7,046 bases of DNA from Clostridia bacterium (GCA_017553025.1 JAFZNF010000133.1:1-7046), one strand, 5' to 3'; positions 1 to 6,420 are shown, counted from the first letter of the stretch. The notes: generated by a model not told the origin, from the letters alone. Made by a program: numbers and translations.

Positions 1-1282
1 TAATCCCCTTATTCTTCATTTCCTGCATAGCCATTATTATACCGAGTTTTGCGGACTCATAGGTGACTCCGCCCTGCATATAAACGCTATAAGGCTCACG
101 CATAGGTCCGTCGGCGCTAAGCTCGATTGACGAGCCTTGATTAAATGCCCCTGCCGCCATTATTACATCATCGCTGTAGCCTGGCATATAGCTTGGAACA
201 GGTGCTGCGTGTGCGTCAATAGGTGAGCCTTTTTGTATGCCGCGGCAGAAAGCGCAAAGCGCCTCGGGCGTTTTTAATTTTATCATCTGCACTATATCGT
301 GCCTTACTTCTTTTGCAGAAGGCTCTGCAATATATCCCAATTTTTCAAACACAGCCGAGCAAAGCGTTGCTGTTTTAAGAGCCTGAGCTGTAACGTGCGG
401 TGCAAAGAAAAATCCCTGATAAAGAGCCTTATTAAGTCCCAGCGTTGCACCGTTTTCCCTGCCTATACCGACGCTTGAAAGACGATTTGCGCATAGTTTT
501 ATCAGGTCTTTCCGCCCTGCGATATATCCGCCCGTCGGCGCAATAGAGGCACCTGCATTTTTTATGAGCGAGCCTCCCATTAAATCAACACCGTATGCTG
601 TCGGCTCCCTGTCGTCAACAAATTCGCCGTAGCAGTTATCAACCAAAACAAGCGTTTTAGGAGAAACCGACTTAACAAATTCTGTCATTTCCCCTATTTC
701 ACGGCTTGAAAATGTTCTGCGCTCAGCATAACCCTTAGAGCGCTGTATCCACACAGCCTTTATCTTGCTTTCAGTTAAATGCTTTTTTATGCTGTTATAG
801 TCGGGATTTCCCTTTTCTGTAAGCGGTATTTCCGCGTAATCTATTCCAAAATCCGCAAGAGAGCCTCCGCCAGCCTCTCCCGTTATGCCTATAACCTCCT
901 CTAAGGTATCATAAGGCTTTCCCGTAATCGCCAAAAGGGTATCTTTTGGACGCAATACCGCAAAAAGCATAGTGGAAAGAGTATGTGTTCCCGAAATGAA
1001 ATTATGCCTGACTAAAGCGTCCTCCGATTCAAAAACTTCAGCATACACTTTATCCAAAGTATCGCGTCCGTAATCGTCCGTCCCGTACCCCGACGAGGCA
1101 ATAAAGCACTCGTTCGAAACCCTGTTATCAGCAAATGCTTTCATAACCTTAAGCGCGCCAAGCTCCGCTATTTCGTCTATATGCGAAAACTGTGTGCTAA
1201 GCTCATTTTCTGTTTCATTTATTAACTCTATCACATCTTGGCTTACGCCAAACTGCTCCGTTAAAAATTCAATCTTATCCAT
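1..1282 (-). CDS. PLP-dependent methionine gamma-lyase family protein ('aluminum resistance protein' family), C-terminal end cut by window
   Basis: This is an open frame of 427 codons read from ATG at 1282 to the window edge, with no stop seen. It resembles fold-type I PLP enzymes of the cystathionine/methionine gamma-lyase group long annotated as 'aluminum resistance protein' (Bacillus subtilis YnbB relatives, about 420 residues), so only a few C-terminal residues should be missing. Visible motifs are ASSGYGTDDYGRD (about 62-74), SGTHTLS (mid-90s), DNCYGEF (215-221, the cofactor-ring Asp region) and GGSLIKNAG (236-244), whose Lys241 is the expected Schiff-base lysine. A glycine-rich TGGYIAG follows. 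The product should be a soluble cytoplasmic C-S lyase-like enzyme. Its true substrate is not established for the family, and the aluminum link is historical. The start is supported by AAAGGAG seven bases upstream and by the typical N-terminus. It stands alone, divergent from the radical SAM gene. Confidence 0.9.
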   Translation of the reverse strand, partial: MDKIEFLTEQFGVSQDVIELINETENELSTQFSHIDEIAELGALKVMKAFADNRVSNECFIASSGYGTDDYGRDTLDKVYAEVFESEDALVRHNFISGTHTLSTMLFAVLRPKDTLLAITGKPYDTLEEVIGITGEAGGGSLADFGIDYAEIPLTEKGNPDYNSIKKHLTESKIKAVWIQRSKGYAERRTFSSREIGEMTEFVKSVSPKTLVLVDNCYGEFVDDREPTAYGVDLMGGSLIKNAGASIAPTGGYIAGRKDLIKLCANRLSSVGIGRENGATLGLNKALYQGFFFAPHVTAQALKTATLCSAVFEKLGYIAEPSAKEVRHDIVQMIKLKTPEALCAFCRGIQKGSPIDAHAAPVPSYMPGYSDDVIMAAGAFNQGSSIELSADGPMREPYSVYMQGGVTYESAKLGIIMAMQEMKNKGI

Positions 1283-1287
1283 AGATT

Positions 1288-1296
1288 TTCTCCTTT
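1288..1296 (-). promoter_or_regulatory. Ribosome binding site of the methionine gamma-lyase family gene
   Basis: On the minus strand the sequence reads AAAGGAGAA, with the AAAGGAG core ending seven bases before ATG at 1282. This near-perfect Shine-Dalgarno match decides the start, because no other ATG upstream in frame has one. Confidence 0.8.
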
Positions 1297-1309
1297 GATA
1301 CAAATAATG

Positions 1310-1338
1310 ATTATATATCATTTCCGTTAATTTTGCAA
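1310..1338 (-). promoter_or_regulatory. Sigma-A-type promoter for the methionine gamma-lyase family gene
   Basis: On the minus strand a -35 box TTGCAA (1338-1333) and a perfect -10 box TATAAT (1315-1310) are separated by 17 bp. Transcription would begin near 1303, giving a leader of about 20 nt that holds little beyond the ribosome binding site. The boxes are read directly. Activity is inferred. Confidence 0.75.
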
Positions 1339-1355
1339 CATATTTAAAAAAAGAA

Positions 1356-1384
1356 TTGTAATACCCGAATTTTTGTGATAGAAT
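1356..1384 (+). promoter_or_regulatory. Sigma-A-type promoter (extended -10) for the radical SAM gene
   Basis: A -35 box TTGTAA (1356-1361) and a -10 box TAGAAT (1379-1384) are separated by 17 bp. TG at 1376-1377 provides an extended -10 element. The start point would be near 1391, leaving a leader of only about 15 nt that is essentially the ribosome binding site (AGAGGG, 1394-1399). The -35 boxes of this promoter and the divergent one are 17 bp apart, so the two do not overlap but could share a regulator. Confidence 0.7.
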
Positions 1385-1405
1385 TTCAGCAAAAGAGGGA
1401 TTAAA

Positions 1406-2299
1406 ATGGGAGTTTTAAAGAGTTGTACCCTATGCCCAAGGCGTTGCGGCACAGACCGCGAAAGCGGAAAAGTCGGCTTTTGCGGCGGCGGAAGTCAAAT
1501 TAAAATTGCAAGATGCGACCTGCATTTTTGGGAAGAGCCGTGTATCTCGGGCAAAAACGGCTCGGGAACGGTGTTTTTTTCGTATTGTCCTATGCGATGT
1601 GTTTACTGTCAAAATCACAAAATCAGTCATTTGGGTGTTGGCAAAACCATCTCTGTATACGAGCTTGCAGACTGTTTTTTAGACCTTGAAAAAAAGGGTG
1701 CAAACAATATAAATTTAGTTACGCCTACGCATTATGTACCGCAGATTATTGAGGCTTTAGCTATTGCAAAAAAAGAGGGGCTTGCGCTTCCCATAATTTA
1801 CAATTCAAGCGGATACGAAAACGTTGAAACCATAAAAATGCTTGACGGAAAAGTTGATGTATATCTTCCCGATATGAAATATTTTGATGACCGTTATGCT
1901 ATTCGGTATTCGGGAGCAAAAAATTATTTCAAAATCGCATCGCTCGCAATATCTGAGATGTTTTCGCAAGTCGGAAAGTGCGTCTTTGACGAAAACGGAA
2001 TAATAAAAAGAGGCGTAATTGTACGCCACTTAATGCTTCCTCATCTTCTGTTTGACAGCAAGAAAATCATAGATTATCTTTTCAAAACCTACGGCGATGA
2101 TATTTTTTTAAGCATTATGAACCAATACACACCTGTAGATACTCTGCCGAAAGACTTTCCCGAGCTTAACGAAAAGATAAGCGAAAGGTACTATAATTCG
2201 CTTATTGATTATGCCTTAAATCTTGGCATTAAAAATGCCTATATACAAGAGGGAGAAACAGCAAAAGAGAGCTTTATCCCCGAATTTTTCGGAGAGTAA
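1406..2299 (+). CDS. Radical SAM protein, PflX-like (putative pyruvate formate-lyase activating enzyme family)
   Basis: This is a 297-residue protein of the radical SAM superfamily. The cluster-binding motif C61-x3-C65-x2-C68 (CPMRCVYC) should bind the 4Fe-4S cluster that cleaves S-adenosylmethionine. An N-terminal cysteine set, C7-x2-C10-x3-C14 and C26, precedes it (CTLCPRRC...VGFC), which is characteristic of the PflX / 'putative PFL-activating enzyme' group rather than true PflA. The later segments NLVTPTHY (about 103-110) and DVYLPDMKY (about 150-158) also fit that group. Length matches the family (about 290-310). The substrate is unknown: PflX-like proteins are often encoded far from any glycyl radical enzyme, and none is seen here. 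The start is set by AGAGGG six bases upstream. The gene appears monocistronic, with its own promoter and a terminator hairpin overlapping its last codons. Confidence 0.88.
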   Translation: MGVLKSCTLCPRRCGTDRESGKVGFCGGGSQIKIARCDLHFWEEPCISGKNGSGTVFFSYCPMRCVYCQNHKISHLGVGKTISVYELADCFLDLEKKGANNINLVTPTHYVPQIIEALAIAKKEGLALPIIYNSSGYENVETIKMLDGKVDVYLPDMKYFDDRYAIRYSGAKNYFKIASLAISEMFSQVGKCVFDENGIIKRGVIVRHLMLPHLLFDSKKIIDYLFKTYGDDIFLSIMNQYTPVDTLPKDFPELNEKISERYYNSLIDYALNLGIKNAYIQEGETAKESFIPEFFGE

Positions 2300-2309
2300 A
2301 GCTCTTTTT
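2268..2309. terminator. Rho-independent terminator, probably bidirectional, between convergent radical SAM gene and ychF
   Basis: A perfect 9-bp stem AGAGCTTTA (2268-2276) / TAAAGCTCT (2297-2305) encloses a second stem, CCGAA (2280-2284) / TTCGG (2288-2292), which extends to TCCCCGAA/TTCGGAGA with one mismatch. A T-run at 2305-2309 follows on the plus strand, making a classic intrinsic terminator for the radical SAM gene whose stop codon (2297-2299) lies inside the stem. On the minus strand the stem is followed by CTTTTG, a weaker U-tract, and begins 7 bases after the ychF stop codon, so it probably also ends the hppA-ychF transcript. Confidence 0.8.
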
Positions 2310-2311
2310 AT

Positions 2312-3406
2312 TTACACATTAAACCTGAACAGGACTATATCTCCGTCTTTCATAACATAATCCTTGCCCTCGGAGCGAACTAAACCTTTTTCCTTTGCTT
2401 GAGCCATACTTCCGCACTCCATAAGGTCTTTATATGAAACAACCTCCGCTCTTATAAATCCGCGTTCAAAATCGGAATGGATTTTGCCCGCCGCCTGCGG
2501 TGCCTTTGTGCCGTTTTTAATCGTCCACGCCCTTACCTCAGGCTCGCCTGCAGTGAGGTAGCTGATAAGTCCTAAAAGTGTATAGCTTGCTCGAATTAGT
2601 CGGTCTAATCCCGATTCACTCATTCCAAGTTCTTCTAAAAACATTTCCTTCTCGTCCCCGTCAAGCTGAGCGATTTCTTCCTCTATTTTTGCCGAAACGG
2701 GCATAACTTGCGCATTTTCGGCTTTTGCAATTTCCTTCACCTTATTAACATATGGGTTATTTTCTATGCCCTTCTGGAAGTCGTCCTCTGCAACATTTGC
2801 GGCATAGATTACAGGTTTCATTGAAATCAGCGCAATATCTTTCATTATTTCAAGCTCGGACTCCGTATAATCAAGACTTCGTGCCGATTTTCCGTCCTCT
2901 AATGCCGATTTTACTCTTTCTAAAAGCTCAAGCTCACCTGCAAGAGTTTTATCGCCTTTTAAGGCTTTTTTTGTACGGTCTATACGCCTTTCAATTATTT
3001 CTATATCGGAAAAAATAAGCTCTAAATCTATCGTTTCAATGTCACGCTGCGGGTCAACCGTGCCCTCTACGTGTGTAATATTCGTGTCCTCAAAACAGCG
3101 TACCACGTGCACTATTGCATCAACCTCGCGGATATGCGACAGAAATTTATTTCCAAGTCCCTCACCCTTTGATGCACCTTTTACAAGTCCCGCAATATCC
3201 ACAAACTCTATATATGCCCTTGTGACTTTTTTGGGATTATACATTTTTGCAAGTGCATCAACCCGCTCATCAGGGACATCTACAACGCCAATATTAGGCT
3301 CTATCGTGCAAAACGGATAATTTGCAGATTCTGCCCCTGCCTTTGTAATCGCATTAAAGAGGGTTGACTTCCCCACATTCGGAAGTCCTACTATTCCTAA
3401 TTTCAT
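2312..3406 (-). CDS. ychF: Ribosome-associated P-loop ATPase YchF (OLA1 family)
   Basis: This full-length 364-residue member of the universally conserved YchF/OLA1 family compares with about 363 in E. coli. The G1/Walker A is GLPNVGKS (7-14), switch I region YPFCTIEPN (30-38), G3 DIAG (70-73) followed by the family signature GASKGEGLGN (77-86), and G5 SAK (238-240). The G4 position reads NVAE (204-207) instead of NKxD, the change known to give this family ATP over GTP preference. The central region (about 128-175) should form the coiled-coil insertion, and the C-terminal third (about 280-363) is the TGS/DUF933 domain. Known family roles are ribosome binding and modulation of translation and stress responses. 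The protein is cytoplasmic. A GAGGAG ribosome binding site (3420-3415) lies eight bases before the ATG. It is the downstream gene of an apparent operon with hppA, with a 19-bp gap. Confidence 0.97.
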   Translation of the reverse strand: MKLGIVGLPNVGKSTLFNAITKAGAESANYPFCTIEPNIGVVDVPDERVDALAKMYNPKKVTRAYIEFVDIAGLVKGASKGEGLGNKFLSHIREVDAIVHVVRCFEDTNITHVEGTVDPQRDIETIDLELIFSDIEIIERRIDRTKKALKGDKTLAGELELLERVKSALEDGKSARSLDYTESELEIMKDIALISMKPVIYAANVAEDDFQKGIENNPYVNKVKEIAKAENAQVMPVSAKIEEEIAQLDGDEKEMFLEELGMSESGLDRLIRASYTLLGLISYLTAGEPEVRAWTIKNGTKAPQAAGKIHSDFERGFIRAEVVSYKDLMECGSMAQAKEKGLVRSEGKDYVMKDGDIVLFRFNV

Positions 3407-3414
3407 TTTTGCAT

Positions 3415-3420
3415 CTCCTC
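3415..3420 (-). promoter_or_regulatory. Ribosome binding site of ychF
   Basis: GAGGAG on the minus strand sits in the 19-bp gap between the hppA stop codon (3428-3426) and the ychF ATG (3406). An ATG overlaps its 3' edge (3414-3412) but is too close to this site, and out of frame with ychF, so the ATG at 3406 is the start. No promoter is visible in the gap, so ychF is expected to depend on the hppA promoter. Confidence 0.75.
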
Positions 3421-3425
3421 AGTAA

Positions 3426-4628
3426 TTAAAGCAAGTGAAAATGGACAATAAGCGTTGCAAATACAATAGATACGGTTGATAAAAGCTTTATCAGTATGTT
3501 AATTGACGGTCCAGATGTGTCTTTAAACGGATCTCCTACTGTATCGCCTACTACCGCTGCTTTATGCTCATTGCTGCCCTTTCCTTCAAGTTCTCCGCTT
3601 TCAATATACTTCTTTGCATTATCCCACGCGCCGCCTGAATTTGACATCATTATAGCAAGCAGAAATCCCGTAACAGTAGCGCCTGCAAGCATTCCGATAA
3701 CACCGTTTGGTCCTAAAATAAGTCCTGTTATAATAGGAGCCGCTATCGCAATTACTGTCGGCAATATCATTTCTCTAAGGCTTGAACGGGTGCAAATATC
3801 AATACATTTTGCATAATCCGCCTCTTTCTCACCTGTCATAATCCCTTTTATTTCTCTGAACTGGCGTCTTACCTCAATAACAACGCTTTGGGCGGCTCTG
3901 CCGACCGATTCCATAGTAAGCGCCGCGAAAACAAAAGGAAGGCAGCCGCCAATGAATAATCCAACTAAAACAGACGGATTCATAATACTCATATTAAGCA
4001 CAAAACCGCTTGGTGCTACGGTCTTAATTTTATCGACATATGATGCCATAAGCGCAAGTGCGGTAAGTGCCGCAGAGCCTATCGCAAATCCCTTTCCCGT
4101 CGCAGCAGTAGTGTTTCCTAAAGAGTCTAAAGCATCAGTTCGTTCTCTCACCTTATGATCGAGTCCTGACATCTCGGCAATACCGCCTGCATTATCGGCA
4201 ACAGGTCCGTATGCATCGGAGGCAAGCGTAATTCCAAGGGTTGAAAGCATACCTACCGCCGCCAAAGCAATAGAGTAAAGTCCCTTTTCTCCATCTCCCA
4301 AACCGCCTGCAAAATATGAAATCAATATGCAAAGGGCTACTATGATTATCGGGAATGCCGTTGACAGCATTCCAAGGCTTACTCCTTCGATGATTATTGT
4401 TGCTGAGCCTGTTTTTGAAGTTTTTGCAAGCTCTTTTGTAGGCTTATATGTATCAGAAGTAAAATATTCCGTACCGCGTCCTATTAAAACTCCCGATAAA
4501 AGTCCTGCCAAAACTGCAATATAAAGGTTTATATTCTCTTTTCCCATAACAAACCAAACAAGCGGAAAGGCCGCTATTGCAACAATCACCGAGCTTACTG
4601 TCGTTCCGTGCCTTAGTGCCTTTAACAA
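3426..4628 (-). CDS. hppA: Ion-translocating pyrophosphatase HppA, C-terminal part (second half of a frame-broken gene)
   Basis: This 400-codon frame encodes the C-terminal 60% of a membrane-integral pyrophosphatase. Its first plausible codon is TTG at 4628, overlapping the upstream stop codon (4624-4622). There is no good ribosome binding site before it, so independent initiation is doubtful. Multiple hydrophobic segments are broken by conserved cytosolic loops: DAYGPVADNAGG (138-149), GNTTAATGKG (171-180) and GDTVGDPFKDTSGPS (361-375), which with the N-terminal motifs build the Mg-pyrophosphate site. Ala in the GNTTAA position, rather than Lys as in GNTTKA enzymes, is the known mark of the K+-dependent subfamily. 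The first residues (LLKALRHGT) align naturally with the end of the upstream frame, so this is the remainder of one gene. It is followed 19 bp later by ychF. Family identity is certain; whether it is translated as drawn is not. Confidence 0.9.
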   Translation of the reverse strand: MLKALRHGTTVSSVIVAIAAFPLVWFVMGKENINLYIAVLAGLLSGVLIGRGTEYFTSDTYKPTKELAKTSKTGSATIIIEGVSLGMLSTAFPIIIVALCILISYFAGGLGDGEKGLYSIALAAVGMLSTLGITLASDAYGPVADNAGGIAEMSGLDHKVRERTDALDSLGNTTAATGKGFAIGSAALTALALMASYVDKIKTVAPSGFVLNMSIMNPSVLVGLFIGGCLPFVFAALTMESVGRAAQSVVIEVRRQFREIKGIMTGEKEADYAKCIDICTRSSLREMILPTVIAIAAPIITGLILGPNGVIGMLAGATVTGFLLAIMMSNSGGAWDNAKKYIESGELEGKGSNEHKAAVVGDTVGDPFKDTSGPSINILIKLLSTVSIVFATLIVHFHLL

Positions 4629-4634
4629 AACTTC
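4622..4634 (-). other. Frameshift site joining the two hppA frames
   Basis: On the minus strand the N-terminal frame ends CAG AAG TTT TGT TAA (Q K F C stop), while the family sequence continues in the -1 frame as TTG TTA AAG (L L K). Adding one base after AAG, for example a second G, would give E-Q-K-V-L-L-K-A-L without a stop, and a fifth T would give K-F-L-L-K. The site sits beside a T4 run (4630-4627). No canonical X-XXY-YYZ slippery heptamer is present here: the TTTT run alone does not place both tRNAs for a -1 slip. A single-base deletion (real mutation or sequence error) is the simplest reading. Confidence 0.8.
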
Positions 4635-5506
4635 TGTTCTGTATTCTCGCCTGTCTTTACAAAAAATGAACCGATAACAGATGCTATAACCCCCAAAAAT
4701 GCCATAAACATCGGCATTGCCAGAGCATTTATACTTCCGAATGCGGCAACACCCAGTGCGCTTGCCGAAACTATTGAGCCAAAATATGACTCATATAGGT
4801 CTGCGCCCATTCCTGCCACATCACCGACATTATCGCCTACATTATCTGCAATTACGGCAGGGTTTCTCGGGTCATCTTCAGGAATATCGGTTTCTACCTT
4901 ACCTACAAGGTCTGCTCCTACGTCTGCGGCTTTTGTAAACACGCCTCCGCCAACCCTGGCAAAAAGTGCCATAGATGATGCGCCCATACCAAAGGTTACC
5001 ATAGTTGCGGCAATTTCCGAAACCGTGCATTTAAAAACATAGTTTAGCAAAACGAACCAGACAGATATATCTAAAAGACCGAGTCCGACAACCGCAAAAC
5101 CCATTACAGAACCTGCTGAAAAAGCAATATTAAGTCCCTTATTAAGGCTATTGGTACAAGCATTTGCTGTTCTCGAGTTTGAAGAAGTGGCAATTTTCAT
5201 ACCTACAAATCCAGCAAGTGCAGAATACATTCCGCCCGTCACAAACGCAAATGGAACAAAAACAGACAAAAATCCAACAGATGACAGCACAATAAGAATT
5301 ATAAAAACTATCGAAAAAAATACTGCAACCATCTTATACTGTCTTTTAAGGTAGGCATCTGCCCCTGTTCTTATGTAATTTGCAATTCTTTGCATATCAC
5401 TGTTCCCCTCAGAAAAAGAGAGTACTTTCTTAGCCTTTATACCCGCAAATAAAAGTGCAATAAAAGCCCCCAGAAATGTTGTTATCGCAAGATATAGGTT
5501 CATCAT
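4622..5506 (-). CDS. hppA: Ion-translocating pyrophosphatase HppA, N-terminal part (first half of a frame-broken gene)
   Basis: This 294-codon frame encodes the N-terminal part of a membrane-bound pyrophosphatase, which couples PPi hydrolysis to H+ or Na+ export. An N-terminal membrane helix (about 3-22) is followed by the conserved RTGADAYLKRQY cytosolic segment (46-57) and further helices. The hallmark substrate motifs are GGGVFTKAADVGADLVGKVE (186-205) and DDPRNPAVIADNVGDNVGD (211-229). The next helix begins GMGADLYESYFGS (232-244), the form typical of Na+-type pumps rather than the GMAADLFETY of H+-type pumps. The frame ends prematurely after TEQKFC. With the downstream frame the total is about 694 residues, normal for bacterial enzymes. 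Two adjacent ATG codons (5506, 5503) can serve as start. AAGAAAGGG lies 5 bases from the first and 8 from the second, so the second may be used. Confidence 0.92.
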   Translation of the reverse strand: MMNLYLAITTFLGAFIALLFAGIKAKKVLSFSEGNSDMQRIANYIRTGADAYLKRQYKMVAVFFSIVFIILIVLSSVGFLSVFVPFAFVTGGMYSALAGFVGMKIATSSNSRTANACTNSLNKGLNIAFSAGSVMGFAVVGLGLLDISVWFVLLNYVFKCTVSEIAATMVTFGMGASSMALFARVGGGVFTKAADVGADLVGKVETDIPEDDPRNPAVIADNVGDNVGDVAGMGADLYESYFGSIVSASALGVAAFGSINALAMPMFMAFLGVIASVIGSFFVKTGENTEQKFC

Positions 5507-5511
5507 ACCAA

Positions 5512-5520
5512 CCCTTTCTT
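5512..5520 (-). promoter_or_regulatory. Ribosome binding site of hppA
   Basis: AAGAAAGGG on the minus strand lies 5 bases before ATG 5506 and 8 before ATG 5503. The longer spacing is the more usual one, so initiation at 5503 (M-N-L-Y-L) is possible. The difference is one residue. Confidence 0.6.
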
Positions 5521-5584
5521 AATATAAAGTACTGAGTAATTCCAACGGCAGATAAACTGCATTCATCTCTGTCTTAATAGTAGG

Positions 5585-5613
5585 ATTATACTACTTAACC
5601 TCCGCCTTGTCAA
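5585..5613 (-). promoter_or_regulatory. Exact-consensus sigma-A promoter for hppA-ychF
   Basis: On the minus strand TTGACA (5613-5608) and TATAAT (5590-5585) are separated by exactly 17 bp, a full match to the vegetative consensus. The predicted start near 5578 gives a leader of about 72 nt, which contains a short hairpin (GCAG/CTGC with a 5-nt loop, about 5560-5548) and no riboswitch I can recognise. Such a promoter implies strong, largely constitutive expression unless an operator restrains it. Confidence 0.85.
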
Positions 5614-5667
5614 GTGTAAAAGGCGCTTAAATCCGCTCCCCTGTCAGGATAAATTTTCAAAATTCTC

Positions 5668-5696
5668 TTTATTATTTCAAAGTTTTATGGTACAAT
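5668..5696 (+). promoter_or_regulatory. Probable promoter of the response regulator / histidine kinase operon
   Basis: A -10 box TACAAT (5691-5696) is preceded by TGG, forming an extended -10 element. The -35 position at 17-bp spacing reads TTTATT (5668-5673), a poor match, which fits a promoter relying on the extended -10 or on an activator. A second extended -10 candidate, TAGAAT (5705-5710, with TG at 5702-5703), lies 14 bp downstream and could be an alternative start. The leader to the ATG would be about 20-34 nt. Confidence 0.55.
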
Positions 5697-5736
5697 ATGT
5701 TTGTTAGAATAAATTTAAATGAGATGAGGACTTGCT

Positions 5737-6420
5737 ATGAGTAACAAAATTTTGATAGTCGACGACGAAAAAAATATAGTTGAGCTTTCCAAATTATACC
5801 TTGAAAAAGAGGGATTTGTGACAAGCTGCGCATATGACGGCGAGGAGGCTCTGCGCATTTTTGAAAATGATTTGCCCGAGCTTGTTATCCTTGATATTAT
5901 GATGCCGAAAAAGGACGGCTGGCAGGTTTGTAAAGAAATACGGAAAACCTCGCAAGTACCTATTATTATGCTTACTGCCAAGTCTGATACATTCGACAAG
6001 GTTTTGGGGCTTGAGCTGGGAGCTGACGACTATATGACAAAACCGTTTGAGCCGAAAGAGCTTGTGGCACGTGTCAAAGCGGTACTGCGCCGCAGTGAAG
6101 CCCAAAAGGACACTGATAAAAAAGAAGTGAATTTTCCTAATCTTTCGATAAATATTGAAAATTATGAGCTAAAAATTAACGGCAAATCTGTTGATGCACC
6201 GCCAAAAGAGATTGAACTTTTATATTTTCTTGCTCAAAACCCGAACAGAGTTTATACAAGGGAACAGCTTTTGGACAAAGTCTGGGGATTTGATTACTTC
6301 GGTGATTCGCGTACTGTCGACGTACACATAAAACGCCTGCGCCAGAAACTTGAGATGGCACACGAAAACTGGCAGCTAAAAACAGTTTGGGGCGTTGGAT
6401 ATAAATTTGAGGTCAAATAA
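5737..6420 (+). CDS. OmpR/PhoB-family DNA-binding response regulator
   Basis: This is a 227-residue two-component response regulator of typical family length. The receiver domain (about 3-117) has the acidic pair D9/D10, the phosphoacceptor D53 in LVILDIMMPKKDG, T80 in IIMLTAKS and K102 in TKPFEPKEL. The winged-helix effector domain (about 130-226) has the recognition-helix region GDSRTVDVHIKRLRQKL (189-205) and the C-terminal wing VWGVGYKF. A short charged linker joins them. It is a cytoplasmic transcription factor activated by phosphorylation from the histidine kinase encoded directly downstream. The start is supported by GAGGA six bases upstream and by the family N-terminus (KILIVDDE). The regulon cannot be told from sequence. 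The divergent hppA operon is a physical neighbour but not a demonstrated target. Confidence 0.95.
   Translation: MSNKILIVDDEKNIVELSKLYLEKEGFVTSCAYDGEEALRIFENDLPELVILDIMMPKKDGWQVCKEIRKTSQVPIIMLTAKSDTFDKVLGLELGADDYMTKPFEPKELVARVKAVLRRSEAQKDTDKKEVNFPNLSINIENYELKINGKSVDAPPKEIELLYFLAQNPNRVYTREQLLDKVWGFDYFGDSRTVDVHIKRLRQKLEMAHENWQLKTVWGVGYKFEVK
6409..6412 (+). promoter_or_regulatory. Ribosome binding site of the histidine kinase, inside the response regulator gene
   Basis: GAGG within the last codons of the response regulator lies eight bases before ATG 6421. The regulator's stop TAA directly abuts this ATG (TAAATG), so the kinase start is fixed by both the binding site and the lack of any gap. 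This points to translational coupling. Confidence 0.65.

Noticed and set aside
1..1282. Direct assignment of the first gene to aluminum resistance or to methionine gamma-lyase (mdeA)
   Set aside because: The family name is historical, the protein belongs to the YnbB-like branch, and its substrate is not shown by sequence. Only the PLP-enzyme family call is supported.
2225..2239. Hairpin GGCATT/AATGCC with a 3-nt loop inside the radical SAM coding region
   Set aside because: It lies within codons of a conserved protein, has no T-run after it, and the real terminator is 30 bases downstream. Probably chance.
4626..4634. Programmed -1 frameshift signal in hppA
   Set aside because: Not adopted as the main reading: the frame-0 codons AAG TTT TGT do not form an X-XXY-YYZ heptamer, and I see no upstream Shine-Dalgarno-like stimulator or evident downstream pseudoknot. 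Kept only as an alternative in the findings.
4717..4938. Open frame on the plus strand opposite hppA
   Set aside because: It is antisense to the strongly conserved PPi-binding motifs, has no ribosome binding site and a low-complexity, arginine/leucine/histidine-rich product. It is a shadow of the real gene, as are the other short frames opposite ychF, hppA and the response regulator.
5507..5578. Riboswitch in the 72-nt hppA leader
   Set aside because: It is too short for most known classes and shows only one weak 4-bp hairpin, no terminator or sequestering stem, and no recognisable conserved core.
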